Below are positions 53,525 through 63,553 of a DNA stretch of 64,000 nucleotides, piece by piece (the stretch's first letter is position 1; each line of letters begins with the position of its first letter). A model generated the notes under the pieces. The model was not told the origin of the DNA and made no database searches. It saw only the letters and a list, made by a program, of their open reading frames with translations. The stretch spans positions 1 to 64,000 of the forward strand of contig JBOGCF010000017.1 of NCBI GenBank assembly GCA_051656605.1, read 5' to 3'. This DNA comes from UBA12018 sp051656605. GTDB taxonomy: Bacteria > Bacteroidota > Bacteroidia > Bacteroidales > CAMTPD01. A program made the position numbers and the translations under genes.

Positions 53525-54652
53525 ATGAAGAAGGCAAAATTCATGACACTTTCTCTGGCTGCCGTTGCAACAGCTCTTGTTTCATGCACCGGTAATACCA
53601 CGACAACTCAAGCACCTGCTGCTGATGTTAACTTTACAGACTCAGCATGGTTTCATCCCGAAACATACGTATGCTACAAAGCTGCGGCACCAATTACCGT
53701 AGATGGAAACATGACTTCGGCAGAATGGGACAACATCCCATGGACAAACGACTTTGTAGATATCGAAGGCGACATACAACCAAAGCCTAAATATCGCACA
53801 CGTGCCAAAATGGCTTGGGACGAGAAAGGAATGTATTTTGCGGCTGAAATGGAAGAACCGCACGTATGGGGCACACTTACCAAACGCGAATCGGTAATCT
53901 ACCACGACAACGACTTCGAAATCTTTATCGATCCTACAGCAGATACGCACAACTACCTTGAGTTTGAAATGAACGCATTGGGCACCGAGTGGGACCTATT
54001 CTTACAACAACCTTATCGCGATCAAGGCAACTTCTACATGAATGGTTGGAACTTTATGGACATGCAGTCGGCCGTAAAAGTATACGGAACACTAAACAAC
54101 CCGAACGATACCGACCAAAAGTGGACAGTAGAGGTATTCTTCTCTTGGGAAAGCATCAACGAAACACGCAAAGGCAATCCGCTTCCGATCAACGGCGAGC
54201 AAATGCGTGTAAACTTCTCGCGTGTACAATGGAATCACACCATCGAAAACGGGAAGTACGTAAAAGCTCCGCGTCCGGGTAAAGAAGGCATCAACGAAGA
54301 CAACTGGGTATGGTCACCAACAGGTGAAGTAAACATGCACTGTCCTGAAAAATGGGGATTCGTACAACTTACCAACGTTGTTGCAGGCAAAGGTGACGTT
54401 ACCTTCAACCTGAACTCACAAGAAGAGATCAAATGGAAACTTCGCCGCATGTACTACCGTCAGTCGCAATACAAAAAAGCAACCGGCAACTATGCAACAA
54501 CATTGGCCGAACTAAAAGCATCGGAAATCTTCCCTGCAAACGAATTGGCAAATGTATCGTTACAAAACACCAGCTCAATGTATGAAGTTACATACAATGG
54601 CGGCGCAAACAACGTATGGCACATCCGCCAAGACGGCCTAATCTGGAAATAA
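53525..54652 (+). CDS. CBM9-like lipoprotein
   Basis: 375 residues. Lipoprotein leader ends with ALVSC (Cys about 21). A carbohydrate-binding family 9-like domain fills the protein: ITVDGNMTSAEWDNIPWTNDFVD, then AKMAWDEKGMYFAAEMEEPHVWGTLTKRESVIYHDNDFEIFIDP and WTVEVFFSWESI. Such surface lipoproteins bind sugars or act as parts of glycan-degrading machines; here no enzyme gene is adjacent. Ends with a strong hairpin. Confidence 0.85.
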   Translation: MKKAKFMTLSLAAVATALVSCTGNTTTTQAPAADVNFTDSAWFHPETYVCYKAAAPITVDGNMTSAEWDNIPWTNDFVDIEGDIQPKPKYRTRAKMAWDEKGMYFAAEMEEPHVWGTLTKRESVIYHDNDFEIFIDPTADTHNYLEFEMNALGTEWDLFLQQPYRDQGNFYMNGWNFMDMQSAVKVYGTLNNPNDTDQKWTVEVFFSWESINETRKGNPLPINGEQMRVNFSRVQWNHTIENGKYVKAPRPGKEGINEDNWVWSPTGEVNMHCPEKWGFVQLTNVVAGKGDVTFNLNSQEEIKWKLRRMYYRQSQYKKATGNYATTLAELKASEIFPANELANVSLQNTSSMYEVTYNGGANNVWHIRQDGLIWK

Positions 54653-54674
54653 ACCTCCACTCACACAACATAGC

Positions 54675-54715
54675 AACGCGTGGTAGCAAGGATCACCTCC
54701 TCGCTGCCACGCGTT
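54675..54715 (+). terminator. Terminator of the CBM9-like gene
   Basis: Arms AACGCGTGG and CCACGCGTT (9 bp, with inner AGC/GCT) followed by TTGTTTTT. A second weak hairpin before a T-run lies near 54745-54770. The rest of 54653-54986 shows no gene. Confidence 0.8.
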
Positions 54716-54986
54716 TTGTTTTTACAACACCCAAAGACTGCAATCAGGGAGTTACACTGAACTCTGTTTTTTTCTACAAAATAAGGGGATTGAGCAGGTC
54801 TCAACCACCGTTGATTACCAGCGCATTACTTCAACAACAGCTTACAGACATCAAAATTCTTCATTGAAAACTTTTTTGCCCGTTTTGCCGTCCATACACA
54901 TAAGCAACTATAACACTGCATGTTAACCCAAAACAAACATCAAAATAATTTCCCTAAAACACTGATAATATGAATACTAAATATTT

Positions 54987-56828
54987 TTATTTTTTTGCTT
55001 CAACCCGATAATAGCGTCTTCCTTTTACACTGCGCGATGTTAGTTTAAAGTAGCGTTTAAGATCTTGAATAAGCGAAGAACGATTGGTAAAAAGATTATG
55101 CTTTGCATAGAGTTTCGTCAAAGCTTTATCAATCTCTCCATACTCGTACTCGTATCCGACACGAAAAATCTTAAAGGCTTTATTTCGCAAGAGTTCCGAA
55201 TTTTTCTGAGCCAAACTACCGGCAGACTCTAATCCTCGTTCCATCATAACGCCTCGTCCTTTGCACTTGAGGGTCCATTCGAGGCCTTTTTCAAGGTAGC
55301 AACGGTAGAGGAGTTCAGCCCAAGGCGAACCGGTAATGCTTCGGATTTGGTGCATTACAGATTTATGTTTGGCCGGATTGCGGTTCATCAGATCGTGCAG
55401 TCGGTCTAATTTTTCAAGAAGATTACGCGCCATCACCTCGCGCACGCCTCTGCTCAAAGCAATCACCCGGTCGTCGTCGGCAATGAGAAACTCCCTGTGC
55501 GAGTCGGTCACGTCAAAAAACGGCACCTCCCCGTACGCCGCAAGCAGTTTGCCGCGCTCGGTATACAAACTCTTCACCTGCTCCTTATACATTCGATTGG
55601 CCAATTTGAGTGGGTCCAGTTCGCCGTCTGCATTGCAAATATCCCAAAATGAGGTTCCCGCAATGGCCTCCAACCACATCTCCTTTTCACCCGAATTTAC
55701 CGCCTGCTCGTGCCGCTCTTTCCAATATGAAAGTAACTTTTCGGATGCGTGCACCTCCTTGCAAACCTCTTCGCCCGAACTCACTTGCATATCGGGCTTG
55801 AGCGAAACAATGTGTGTAAAACTCCGCACCCCGTTACGAAAGCGACCGTATATCTGCACCGCCTCGGTAGCAGGATCAATCATGCTCTGTTCAAGGGTGC
55901 GCACGTTCGAAATCACAATCACATCGGGCTTGGTGCGCAAGTCGATATCCACTGCCGAATAAAAACGCGACGTAAAGAAGTTGTACCGTTTGATATGTTC
56001 CGCCTCAACCGTATCATAATAATTCCGGTCCTTCTTATAGATGAGTTTGTCGAACCCTTCGCGACTGCAAAACGTAGCCGTGTCATTACCCCATGCACTG
56101 TCACGGTAACAAATCGAATCGATCGTTGCAATCGAATTGATAAACACGCATACCGTCCCCCTGCCCTTTCGAAGTTTGTTCAACTCGGAAATCAACTCAT
56201 AGTAAGTTTCCGCCACATTGTTTGTCGTGATCACCTCAATGGCTTTACGGTACTCATAATCGGGCTCCACATTTACCACTCGAAACCCTTGATGCGCAAA
56301 ACGCTTATCCACCGCATAAAGCGGAGTTGCCGAAACCAGCGCTTTTTGATCAAACTTAAAAAAGTCGTCGATCGGCAGTGCGATGGAATCGCGGTAATGG
56401 ATATCCTGCACCAACTTCTCGCATTCGTCGATCAGCATAAAGTAATCACTGTACAAACAGACATTCGCTTTAGCCGCAGCCTCCTTTACCCGTCCGAAAC
56501 TCTCGGGTGTAGTCAGGATCTTCTTATAAGGTACATCACTTTTCAGATAGGCTAGAATCTGCTTGGCCGTAACCCCTCTGTACACACCAAAAGCCTCGGA
56601 ATGTTTCAAGGCTTTGCCCACAATAACCGGCACATTGGGTTCGATGATGATGGAGTGACGCGGAGCCGTAAGTTCGCAATACGTAGCCCCCAATCCGGGA
56701 AGTCGTTTGTTAATAATCGCATTGGAAGGCAATGCCACAAAACCATGACGCTTGAGCGCGTCGGTGAGGTATTCTTTTTTAGCGATGCGCACCGGGATCG
56801 CTCTCAAATCTAAGGTCGTGTTTTTCAT
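54987..56828 (-). CDS. Helicase-like (SF2-like) protein with aberrant P-loop
   Basis: 613 residues from the ATG at 56828 (the longer frame starts with TTG). The N-terminal domain has helicase-like motifs: LPGLGATYCEL at 44-53 in place of Walker A, where the expected Lys is replaced by Ala; LIDECEKL at 132-139 as Walker B/DExx; and KALVSATPLY at 163-172 as motif III (SAT). The second half has VCVFINSIATIDSI and VQIYGRFRNGVRSF, like motifs IV and VI. I know no function. Such Gly-rich GxGAT/GxGGT proteins occur in Bacteroidota mobile elements and phages, so it may be a remnant of one. It has no partner gene in the window. Confidence 0.6.
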   Translation of the reverse strand: MKNTTLDLRAIPVRIAKKEYLTDALKRHGFVALPSNAIINKRLPGLGATYCELTAPRHSIIIEPNVPVIVGKALKHSEAFGVYRGVTAKQILAYLKSDVPYKKILTTPESFGRVKEAAAKANVCLYSDYFMLIDECEKLVQDIHYRDSIALPIDDFFKFDQKALVSATPLYAVDKRFAHQGFRVVNVEPDYEYRKAIEVITTNNVAETYYELISELNKLRKGRGTVCVFINSIATIDSICYRDSAWGNDTATFCSREGFDKLIYKKDRNYYDTVEAEHIKRYNFFTSRFYSAVDIDLRTKPDVIVISNVRTLEQSMIDPATEAVQIYGRFRNGVRSFTHIVSLKPDMQVSSGEEVCKEVHASEKLLSYWKERHEQAVNSGEKEMWLEAIAGTSFWDICNADGELDPLKLANRMYKEQVKSLYTERGKLLAAYGEVPFFDVTDSHREFLIADDDRVIALSRGVREVMARNLLEKLDRLHDLMNRNPAKHKSVMHQIRSITGSPWAELLYRCYLEKGLEWTLKCKGRGVMMERGLESAGSLAQKNSELLRNKAFKIFRVGYEYEYGEIDKALTKLYAKHNLFTNRSSLIQDLKRYFKLTSRSVKGRRYYRVEAKK

Positions 56829-56937
56829 CTGATAATAAGGTTGTTCGTAATCAACGACAAGATACAAAAACTATCGGGCACAGCAAGCATCCACATCTTT
56901 TTATACCTTTGCTCAACGGTTGCAACAATAATACTCC

Positions 56938-57717
56938 ATGAACATGAATACGATAAAAACAATACATCTTATTTATTTCTCGCCTACGCACACTTCGCTG
57001 CAGGTCGTTGAAAACATCGCAAAAGGATTTGAAAACGTACGCATCGTAAAGCACGACCTCACCAGCAAAGCTTTACCCGATATCGCGTTCGATGTGGCCG
57101 ACTTGGCTATTGTAGGAATCCCCGTGTATGCCGGCAGACTTCCCAAACTGGCCGTGGAACGGATGAAATCTCTTAAAGGAAATAACATTCCTGCGGTTTC
57201 GGTCGTGGTATATGGTAATCGCGCCTATGAAGATGCGCTGATCGAACTGCAAGACTTGATGACTTCAAAAGGTTTTTGCCCCGTTGCTTCGGCGGCATTC
57301 ATCGGCGAACACTCATACAGCACCCCTGCCCAACCCATCGCGGCACATCGTCCCGACGAACAAGACTGCCTCTTTGCTCAAAAATCCGGCAAGGCAATCG
57401 CCGCCAAATTGCAAACCAACAACACCGACCTTCCTTCGCCAAAGGGAAACCGTCCGTACAAGGAGATGCCACAATTTACACCGGCCGCACCTGCGACGGA
57501 TGCAGACTTGTGTATCCGATGCGGTGAGTGCGCAACCATCTGTCCGGCCGAAGCCATCGACACCATCGATCCAACCCTGAGCGACAAAAGCAAATGCATC
57601 AAATGCTGCGCCTGCGTGAAGTTTTGTCCGCAAGAAGCCCGCACATTTTTCCAGCCACGTGCCGAGTGGCTTTTCAACAACTGCTCTGTCCGCAAAGAAC
57701 CCGAATTGTATCTATAA
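56938..57717 (+). CDS. Flavodoxin-ferredoxin fusion (EFR1 family)
   Basis: 259 residues. An N-terminal flavodoxin-like fold with the phosphate-binding FSPTHTSLQVV is followed by two 4Fe-4S motifs, CIRCGECATICP and CIKCCACVKFCP, near 195-235. Transfers electrons between soluble partners in the cytoplasm; partner unknown. Divergent from the helicase-like gene. Confidence 0.92.
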   Translation: MNMNTIKTIHLIYFSPTHTSLQVVENIAKGFENVRIVKHDLTSKALPDIAFDVADLAIVGIPVYAGRLPKLAVERMKSLKGNNIPAVSVVVYGNRAYEDALIELQDLMTSKGFCPVASAAFIGEHSYSTPAQPIAAHRPDEQDCLFAQKSGKAIAAKLQTNNTDLPSPKGNRPYKEMPQFTPAAPATDADLCIRCGECATICPAEAIDTIDPTLSDKSKCIKCCACVKFCPQEARTFFQPRAEWLFNNCSVRKEPELYL

Positions 57718-57774
57718 ACTTCACGTAAATCAAGTCGAAAGCTCATTAGCTTTGATTGAAAAGCATGCATACTT

Positions 57775-57804
57775 CAAATCGTCAGGTCGGGACCTGACGA
57801 TTTG
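57775..57804. repeat. 14-bp perfect palindrome with CGTCAGGTC core
   Basis: CAAATCGTCAGGTC and GACCTGACGATTTG arms with a 2-nt centre. Same CCTGACGATT family as at 156-181. Confidence 0.85.
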
Positions 57805-57807
57805 ATC

Positions 57808-57859
57808 ATAGTGAAGAATAAATTGTCAGATGGCGACCTGACGATTCGCTCTTCACTAT
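57808..57859. repeat. Nested palindrome: ATAGTGAAGA outer and AATTGTCAG inner arms
   Basis: Outer arms ATAGTGAAGA (57808-57817) and TCTTCACTAT (57850-57859); inner arms 57821-57829 and 57838-57846. The inner part is nearly identical to 156-185. The outer arms match those at 27151-27186. No gene in 57718-57967. Confidence 0.85.
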
Positions 57860-57967
57860 AAATGATTTCATTCGTCGTAAAGAACGAATGCGTTTATCCC
57901 ATTATATAACTAGCTTTATTTGGCATCACTTTATACACCAATACGGTATATAATCAGGATACCTTTA

Positions 57968-58315
57968 TCATTCTTCTTTCAACTCCTTGATCTCGCGATT
58001 TAGAAAATAAGAAAGAATAATCCGCACAACTACGATTCCGCCCAAAATGGCAAGTTCATTTAGTCCCGGCTTTAATACGGTTTCGAGAATATCGGACGCA
58101 ATCAAAAACTCGAGTCCTAGCAACAAATAACTACCACACTCTACACGAATACGCCGAATGGTTACCATCTCAAACGTCCCGTTGCGACGTCTCCACTCGT
58201 TGCGCACAAAGGCAACAAAGCCGATCATCGTGCCATACACCACGATAATCAAACTTATGGCACTTATCACCGTAGCCATAAAACTCAAAATCTCCTTATA
58301 CCATTCCCCGTGCAT
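57968..58315 (-). CDS. DUF1622 membrane protein
   Basis: 115 residues with three hydrophobic segments (FMATVISAISLIIVVYGTMIGFVAF, YLLLGLEFLIASDILETVL, ELAILGGIVVVRIILSYFLN). The charged VRNEWRRR and final EIKELKEE are typical of DUF1622. Unknown role. It starts the divergent spacer before susC. Confidence 0.9.
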   Translation of the reverse strand: MHGEWYKEILSFMATVISAISLIIVVYGTMIGFVAFVRNEWRRRNGTFEMVTIRRIRVECGSYLLLGLEFLIASDILETVLKPGLNELAILGGIVVVRIILSYFLNREIKELKEE

Positions 58316-58464
58316 ATCAATATCTATTCTTTATTATTATGAAACGGATATTTAAGAGAAAAAGTTGTATTAAGCAGCTCTCTTAATGCAGAAATAAAAA
58401 CCTCAATATTCCTGCAATTTGTAAGTATATACATCCATTTAATATCAATTTAAATAAAATAAAG

Positions 58465-58496
58465 TTTGATTAATATGATTTTATTTATTATTTTGC
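58465..58496 (+). promoter_or_regulatory. Candidate promoter of susC-susD
   Basis: TTTG at 58465, 20 nt, TATTTTGC at 58489, one base short of the TAnnTTTG consensus. It leaves a 5' leader of about 140 nt before the ATG at 58645. No other signal was found in 58316-58644, which is AT-rich. Confidence 0.5.
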
Positions 58497-58644
58497 ACCC
58501 GTACTATTTAAAGAATTTACACACGAGAAAACACAGCAATTAAATTAATTAATTGATAATCACCACATATTATAGATCGTCGTAATCTTTAGATATTTAA
58601 TATGTAATTAAATCACAAATCTAATAACCTTTTAACATTAAACT

Positions 58645-61600
58645 ATGAGTTTAAAAAATGCAATAAACTATCGTAAAACCTTAGCTCTGGTTACCACATT
58701 CACTTTGGTAGCACCACTGTTACATGCAGAGAGTAAAGACGTATTACGCACTCCGATCGTAATGCAACAAACTGTGAAAATACGAGGTACAATTGTAGAT
58801 GCTAAAACCAACGAACCGATTATTGGTGCAAATGTGGTTGTTGCAAACAGTACACTAGGCACTAGTACCGATATTGACGGACAATTCACCCTAGACGCTC
58901 CAATTGGAAGCAATCTTGAAATCTCTTACATTGGCTATGCTCCATCATCAATTAAAGTGCAAAAAGCAGGTAAAATCGAAATTAAATTACAAGAGGATAC
59001 CAAAGCTTTGGAAGAAGTTGTTGTGGTAGGATATGGTGTACAAAAGAAAGAAAGTTTAACCGGTGCAATGCAGGTAGTAAGCGACAAGCAACTTAAAGAT
59101 GTCACAACACCTACTGTGGAAAACATGCTTAGCGGAAAAGCTCCTGGTGTATATGTAAACTCTGGATCAGGCCGCCCCGGAGATGCTGCCGCAATTGTAA
59201 TCCGTGGAAAATCAACCGTAAATGGAAGCACTGATCCTCTTTGGGTCGTAGATGGTGTTATCGTTGGTGCAGGTCCGGGATCGGTTAATCCGTCTGATAT
59301 CGAAACCATGACGATTTTGAAAGATGCTGCCTCTACAGCTATTTATGGTTCACAAGGAGCAAACGGTGTAATTATCGTTACTACCAAAAAAGGGAAAACC
59401 GGCAAAGCGACTTTCAACTTCGATGCAAAACTCGGTATCACTCAACTCAACAAAGGCAACTTCGAAGTGATGAACGGCGAAGAACTCTATGACTATTACA
59501 AAAGCTTCGGCAATCAAGAACAAGTTAAGTTTCCACGCTGGAATAATGACTTAAGATACGATAATTACGACTGGTGGGATAATGCAACTCAGCTTGGTTT
59601 TGCCCAAGATTATAACTTCTCTGTTTCGGGAGGAACCGAAGATCTTAAAATATACTCTTCACTTGGAATCTATGATGAAGATGGTGCTGTAAAAGGTTAT
59701 AACTATAAACGCTATAGCTTTGCATTCAACGCAGACTACCGCCCACTTCCATGGCTTACCATCAGACCACAAGTGAATGGATCACGCAAAGATATCAAAG
59801 ATAGACAACACTCTGTCAGTGCAATGTATATGAATATGCCTTGGGATAGTCCGTACAATGAAGATGGCTCTTTGGTTGGAAATGCACCCAACCCAACATG
59901 GGTAAATACAACTGGCTCAAACTACTTGTATGATCTACAGTGGAATTTTTCTGAAGGAACAACGCATGACTTTGCCGGAAGCTTTAATTTCGATATCAAA
60001 CTTGCCGATTGGATTAAATTTACGTCAACAAACAATTATAAATATACCAACTACTATTCTACGTCCTATACAGATCCTCGCTCTTCCTCTGCAAAGTCTG
60101 TAAATGGAAGAATACAAGACTTTCAATCAAATACCAATCGTATTTATAGCTCACAAATGTTCAATCTAAATAAGAGCTTTGGCTTACATGCGTTGAGTGG
60201 TGTAATTGCTTATGACTGGAATGAATATAACTATCGTTCCAACACTGGTATCGCAACCGGATTTGCTCCGGGTTTTGAAGTTGCTGATGTTGCAGCAGTT
60301 CCTGAAAAAGTAGGAAGTGGTCGACTGCAATCTGCATTACAATCATTTATTACACGTGCTAACTATTCATATGATAATAAATACATTGCAGAAGCCTCAT
60401 TCCGCCGAGACGGAGCTTCTAATTTTGGGGTAAACGCAAAATACGGTAACTTCTTCTCTTTGAGTGGTGGTTGGAATATAAATCGCGAGAAATTCTTTAC
60501 TGCCGATTGGGTTAATCAACTCAAACTTCGAGCTAGCTATGGATCTGTTGGTAATCGCCCATCAGACTATTATCCGCAATATGCTCTTTATAGCCTTACC
60601 GGCAAATACAACGAACTTCCGGGAGCACTGATTTCTCAAGCAGAAAATGCTGATATCACATGGGAAAAATCATATACAGCCGGTGTAGGTGTCGACTTTA
60701 TGTTCTTAGAGCGTTTTAACGTATCGGTCGATTATTATAATAAAAACACATCTGATCTACTTTATAAGGTACCTTTACCTGGTGTGATCGGTATCACAAG
60801 TATCTGGCGAAATGTTGGTAGTGTTGTTAATAATGGATTGGAATTGGTTGCCGGTGCAGAGATCATACAAACAAAGGATTGGAACTGGCGTGTAGATGCC
60901 AACTTCGGTCTGAATAGAAATAAAGTTGGTAGCCTTTATGGCGGAAAGTCTGAAATTATTGTTGGGGACGGAACTGATATCGCGGGATCTGCTAAAAAAC
61001 TTTTAAAACCAGGATTGGATGTAGATAGCTGGTATTTAACAGAGTGGGCAGGAGTAGACCCTGCTACAGGAGCTCCTCAATGGTATACAACAAACACACA
61101 AGGCGAACGAGTGATAACCAAGTCATACTCTGAAGCATCTAAAAATCCAATCGTAATAGATAAATATACTCCTGACTTTTTTGGTGGTTTCTCTACAAAC
61201 CTAAGCTGGCGTAAGCTTGACCTGTCTGCAAACTTTGGGTACTCAGTTGGAGGTAAAATCTACAACTATGCCAGAGCGGAATTTGACTCGGACGGGGCAT
61301 ACACCGATCGAAATCAAATGAAACTACAAGATGGTTGGAGCAGATGGGAAAAGGCCGGAGATATTGCTACTCATCCGTTGGCATTATACAATAATAATAC
61401 CTTTTCAAATAAAGCATCATCCCGGTTTCTTGAAGATGGTAGTTATTTAAAGTTACGCAACCTAACCATCGGATATACGATTCAGCTCCCTAAATACTAC
61501 ATTTCGAATCTTCGTATCTATGCGTCTGGAGAAAATCTTTTCACAATTACAAACTATTCGGGTGTTGATCCAGAGATTCCTCCGGTTAATGGACGTATTA

Positions 61601-61668
61601 CAGGTGTGGCTACAACTGTATACCCATCAACACGTAAATTTATGTTTGGTATTAATCTGACTTTATAA
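58645..61668 (+). CDS. SusC-family TonB-dependent outer-membrane receptor
   Basis: 1007 residues. Signal peptide about 1-28, then a carboxypeptidase-regulatory-like domain (VKIRGTIVDAKTNEPIIGANV), the TonB-box-adjacent LEEVVVVGYGVQKKESLTGA near 125-144, a plug domain (PTVENMLSGKAPGVYV, then STDPLWVVDGVIV), and a large beta-barrel ending MFGINLTL. Imports glycan oligosaccharides or other nutrients with the SusD lipoprotein encoded 8 bp downstream. No glycosidase gene is near, so the ligand cannot be guessed. Confidence 0.97.
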   Translation: MSLKNAINYRKTLALVTTFTLVAPLLHAESKDVLRTPIVMQQTVKIRGTIVDAKTNEPIIGANVVVANSTLGTSTDIDGQFTLDAPIGSNLEISYIGYAPSSIKVQKAGKIEIKLQEDTKALEEVVVVGYGVQKKESLTGAMQVVSDKQLKDVTTPTVENMLSGKAPGVYVNSGSGRPGDAAAIVIRGKSTVNGSTDPLWVVDGVIVGAGPGSVNPSDIETMTILKDAASTAIYGSQGANGVIIVTTKKGKTGKATFNFDAKLGITQLNKGNFEVMNGEELYDYYKSFGNQEQVKFPRWNNDLRYDNYDWWDNATQLGFAQDYNFSVSGGTEDLKIYSSLGIYDEDGAVKGYNYKRYSFAFNADYRPLPWLTIRPQVNGSRKDIKDRQHSVSAMYMNMPWDSPYNEDGSLVGNAPNPTWVNTTGSNYLYDLQWNFSEGTTHDFAGSFNFDIKLADWIKFTSTNNYKYTNYYSTSYTDPRSSSAKSVNGRIQDFQSNTNRIYSSQMFNLNKSFGLHALSGVIAYDWNEYNYRSNTGIATGFAPGFEVADVAAVPEKVGSGRLQSALQSFITRANYSYDNKYIAEASFRRDGASNFGVNAKYGNFFSLSGGWNINREKFFTADWVNQLKLRASYGSVGNRPSDYYPQYALYSLTGKYNELPGALISQAENADITWEKSYTAGVGVDFMFLERFNVSVDYYNKNTSDLLYKVPLPGVIGITSIWRNVGSVVNNGLELVAGAEIIQTKDWNWRVDANFGLNRNKVGSLYGGKSEIIVGDGTDIAGSAKKLLKPGLDVDSWYLTEWAGVDPATGAPQWYTTNTQGERVITKSYSEASKNPIVIDKYTPDFFGGFSTNLSWRKLDLSANFGYSVGGKIYNYARAEFDSDGAYTDRNQMKLQDGWSRWEKAGDIATHPLALYNNNTFSNKASSRFLEDGSYLKLRNLTIGYTIQLPKYYISNLRIYASGENLFTITNYSGVDPEIPPVNGRITGVATTVYPSTRKFMFGINLTL

Positions 61669-61676
61669 TCGAATTC

Positions 61677-63410
61677 ATGAAAAAATTAGCAATATGCCTT
61701 GCAGCGAGTATTTCGCTGCTCACTTCGTGCGATATAGATCGCTATCCATATGATAAGTATACAAAAGATGATATCATGGCTGATAAAGAGGCTGCTGTAG
61801 ATATCTTACTGAATGGTTGTTACGGTCAATTAAGAGATTGGTCTGATGTAATGCACCGTATCGGAGAGTATGCAGGTGACAATATAATGATTAGAGGTAC
61901 TTCAACGGATGATTTTTATTCATTTATCTCTTATCAACATACTCCCAACAACTATCGTTTAAATACCTTCTGGAACAATAGCTATAAAATTATTTCGCAG
62001 ACCAGTGACATCGTGAAGATGATGCCTGAAGGAGAAAGTTCAACATTGGATAAAAAACTGGGTGAAGCTTATTTTCTTCGCGGAACTATGTATTTTTATT
62101 TATGCAGAGCTTACGGACGCCCTTATTACCAATCTCCTGAAACAAACCTTGGTGTTCCTATCATTAACGGAATGCCAGATGATTTAGATAACCTTCAGTT
62201 ACCAGACCGCTCTACAGTTAAAGAGGTTTATAATCAAGCGTTGGGAGACCTTCGTAAAGCAGAAGCAATGCTTGACTCAATTAATACTGCTGCATATGCA
62301 AGTAAAGGTGCAGCACAGGCTATTCTATCACGAATGTATCTGTATATGAGCGGCACATGGGATAACCCTAATACGCAATACGCAGATTCTGCTATTTATT
62401 TTGCCAACCAAGTTATTAACAATGGCAAATATAAAATGTTGAGTCGCGAAAACTTCATGAAATACAATACGTATGCGCCTGATGCTGCTGGGCAAACAGA
62501 AACAATCTTTGCTGTTAAACGCGTCTCTTCAGAGTATTCGGGTTATGATCATTATTATGGAATTGGTGGTATGTATGCCAACATTGACGGAATGGGTTGG
62601 GGTGAGATGTATGCTAGTGCCAAATACCTGAATCTACTGAATAAGCATGGAAAAGGGAAGGATGCTCGATCGGTCTTTATCGAACCACAATATGAATTAG
62701 ATAAAGCTGGTAAGAAGATTCCGACCTTCCGTGTCGTTGTACCTCTTTATGATAATAACAACACGATAAAAGGCTATAATTACATTCAAACAACTCTTGA
62801 GACTTCGGGCAACACTCTTTATGCAGTGTATAAAGAAACAATTAATGAAGAAGAAAAAGAGTACAAAGCTCCTTTGACTTTAGTAAATGAAGCTGATCAA
62901 TATTATAGTTTTGTGTATCGTGATGGTAAAACATATACGGGTGAAAAAGATTATGTGATGCTATTGAATCGTGTATATCCGATGTATTATATCACGAAGT
63001 GTTCTCTTCAAGATGGCGAATCACACTTACACTCCCCTACAATCACTCGATTGGCTGAGATGTATTTAATCTTAGCAGAGTGTTATGCTAAAAAAGGAGA
63101 TTACGTGAACGCTCTCATTAACCTTAATATCGTAAGAGAACGATCTCTTCCTGGAATGGGCTACACTTCATTAAATGCAGAAAATGCACGCATTCTTATT
63201 GAAGAAGAACGTCAACTGGAACTAGCTTTCGAAGCCGATAGAAGTTATGACGTCTATCGTAATGGCGGCACATTGACTCGTCATTATCCGGGACCTCATA
63301 ATTCCTTAGAGGAAATAGAAGCGACAGACACACGTGTTGTTCATTATATCCCACAAGATCAAATCAATGCATACAACAGTATTGGTTGTACACTGACACA
63401 GAATCCATAA
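61677..63410 (+). CDS. SusD/RagB-family nutrient-binding lipoprotein
   Basis: 577 residues. Lipoprotein leader ends LLTSC (Cys18). The family patterns are GEAYFLRGTMYFYLCRAYG, KGAAQAILSRMYLYM, and near the C-terminus LAEMYLILAECYAKKGDYVNALINLNIVRERS and EERQLELAFEADRSYDVYRNG. Binds substrate and covers the SusC channel. Same operon as susC, spacing 8 bp. Confidence 0.97.
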   Translation: MKKLAICLAASISLLTSCDIDRYPYDKYTKDDIMADKEAAVDILLNGCYGQLRDWSDVMHRIGEYAGDNIMIRGTSTDDFYSFISYQHTPNNYRLNTFWNNSYKIISQTSDIVKMMPEGESSTLDKKLGEAYFLRGTMYFYLCRAYGRPYYQSPETNLGVPIINGMPDDLDNLQLPDRSTVKEVYNQALGDLRKAEAMLDSINTAAYASKGAAQAILSRMYLYMSGTWDNPNTQYADSAIYFANQVINNGKYKMLSRENFMKYNTYAPDAAGQTETIFAVKRVSSEYSGYDHYYGIGGMYANIDGMGWGEMYASAKYLNLLNKHGKGKDARSVFIEPQYELDKAGKKIPTFRVVVPLYDNNNTIKGYNYIQTTLETSGNTLYAVYKETINEEEKEYKAPLTLVNEADQYYSFVYRDGKTYTGEKDYVMLLNRVYPMYYITKCSLQDGESHLHSPTITRLAEMYLILAECYAKKGDYVNALINLNIVRERSLPGMGYTSLNAENARILIEEERQLELAFEADRSYDVYRNGGTLTRHYPGPHNSLEEIEATDTRVVHYIPQDQINAYNSIGCTLTQNP

Positions 63411-63439
63411 CTATATGATTCCTTTATAATAATTCATTC

Positions 63440-63471
63440 AACGGGCGAAAAGCATATACTTTTCGCCCGTT
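63440..63471 (+). terminator. Terminator of susC-susD
   Basis: Arms AACGGGCGAAAAG and CTTTTCGCCCGTT (13 bp), followed by GTTGT. Confidence 0.85.
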
Positions 63472-63553
63472 GTTGTACAATGAAATGTATAAATCATACT
63501 ATTTTTATAGCGAACAATTTAAATACTGTTTCACCTTAACAATCAATTAATTC

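Noticed and set aside
57313..57770. Antisense frames over the flavodoxin-ferredoxin gene
   Set aside because: Shadows of a gene with clear iron-sulfur motifs on the plus strand.
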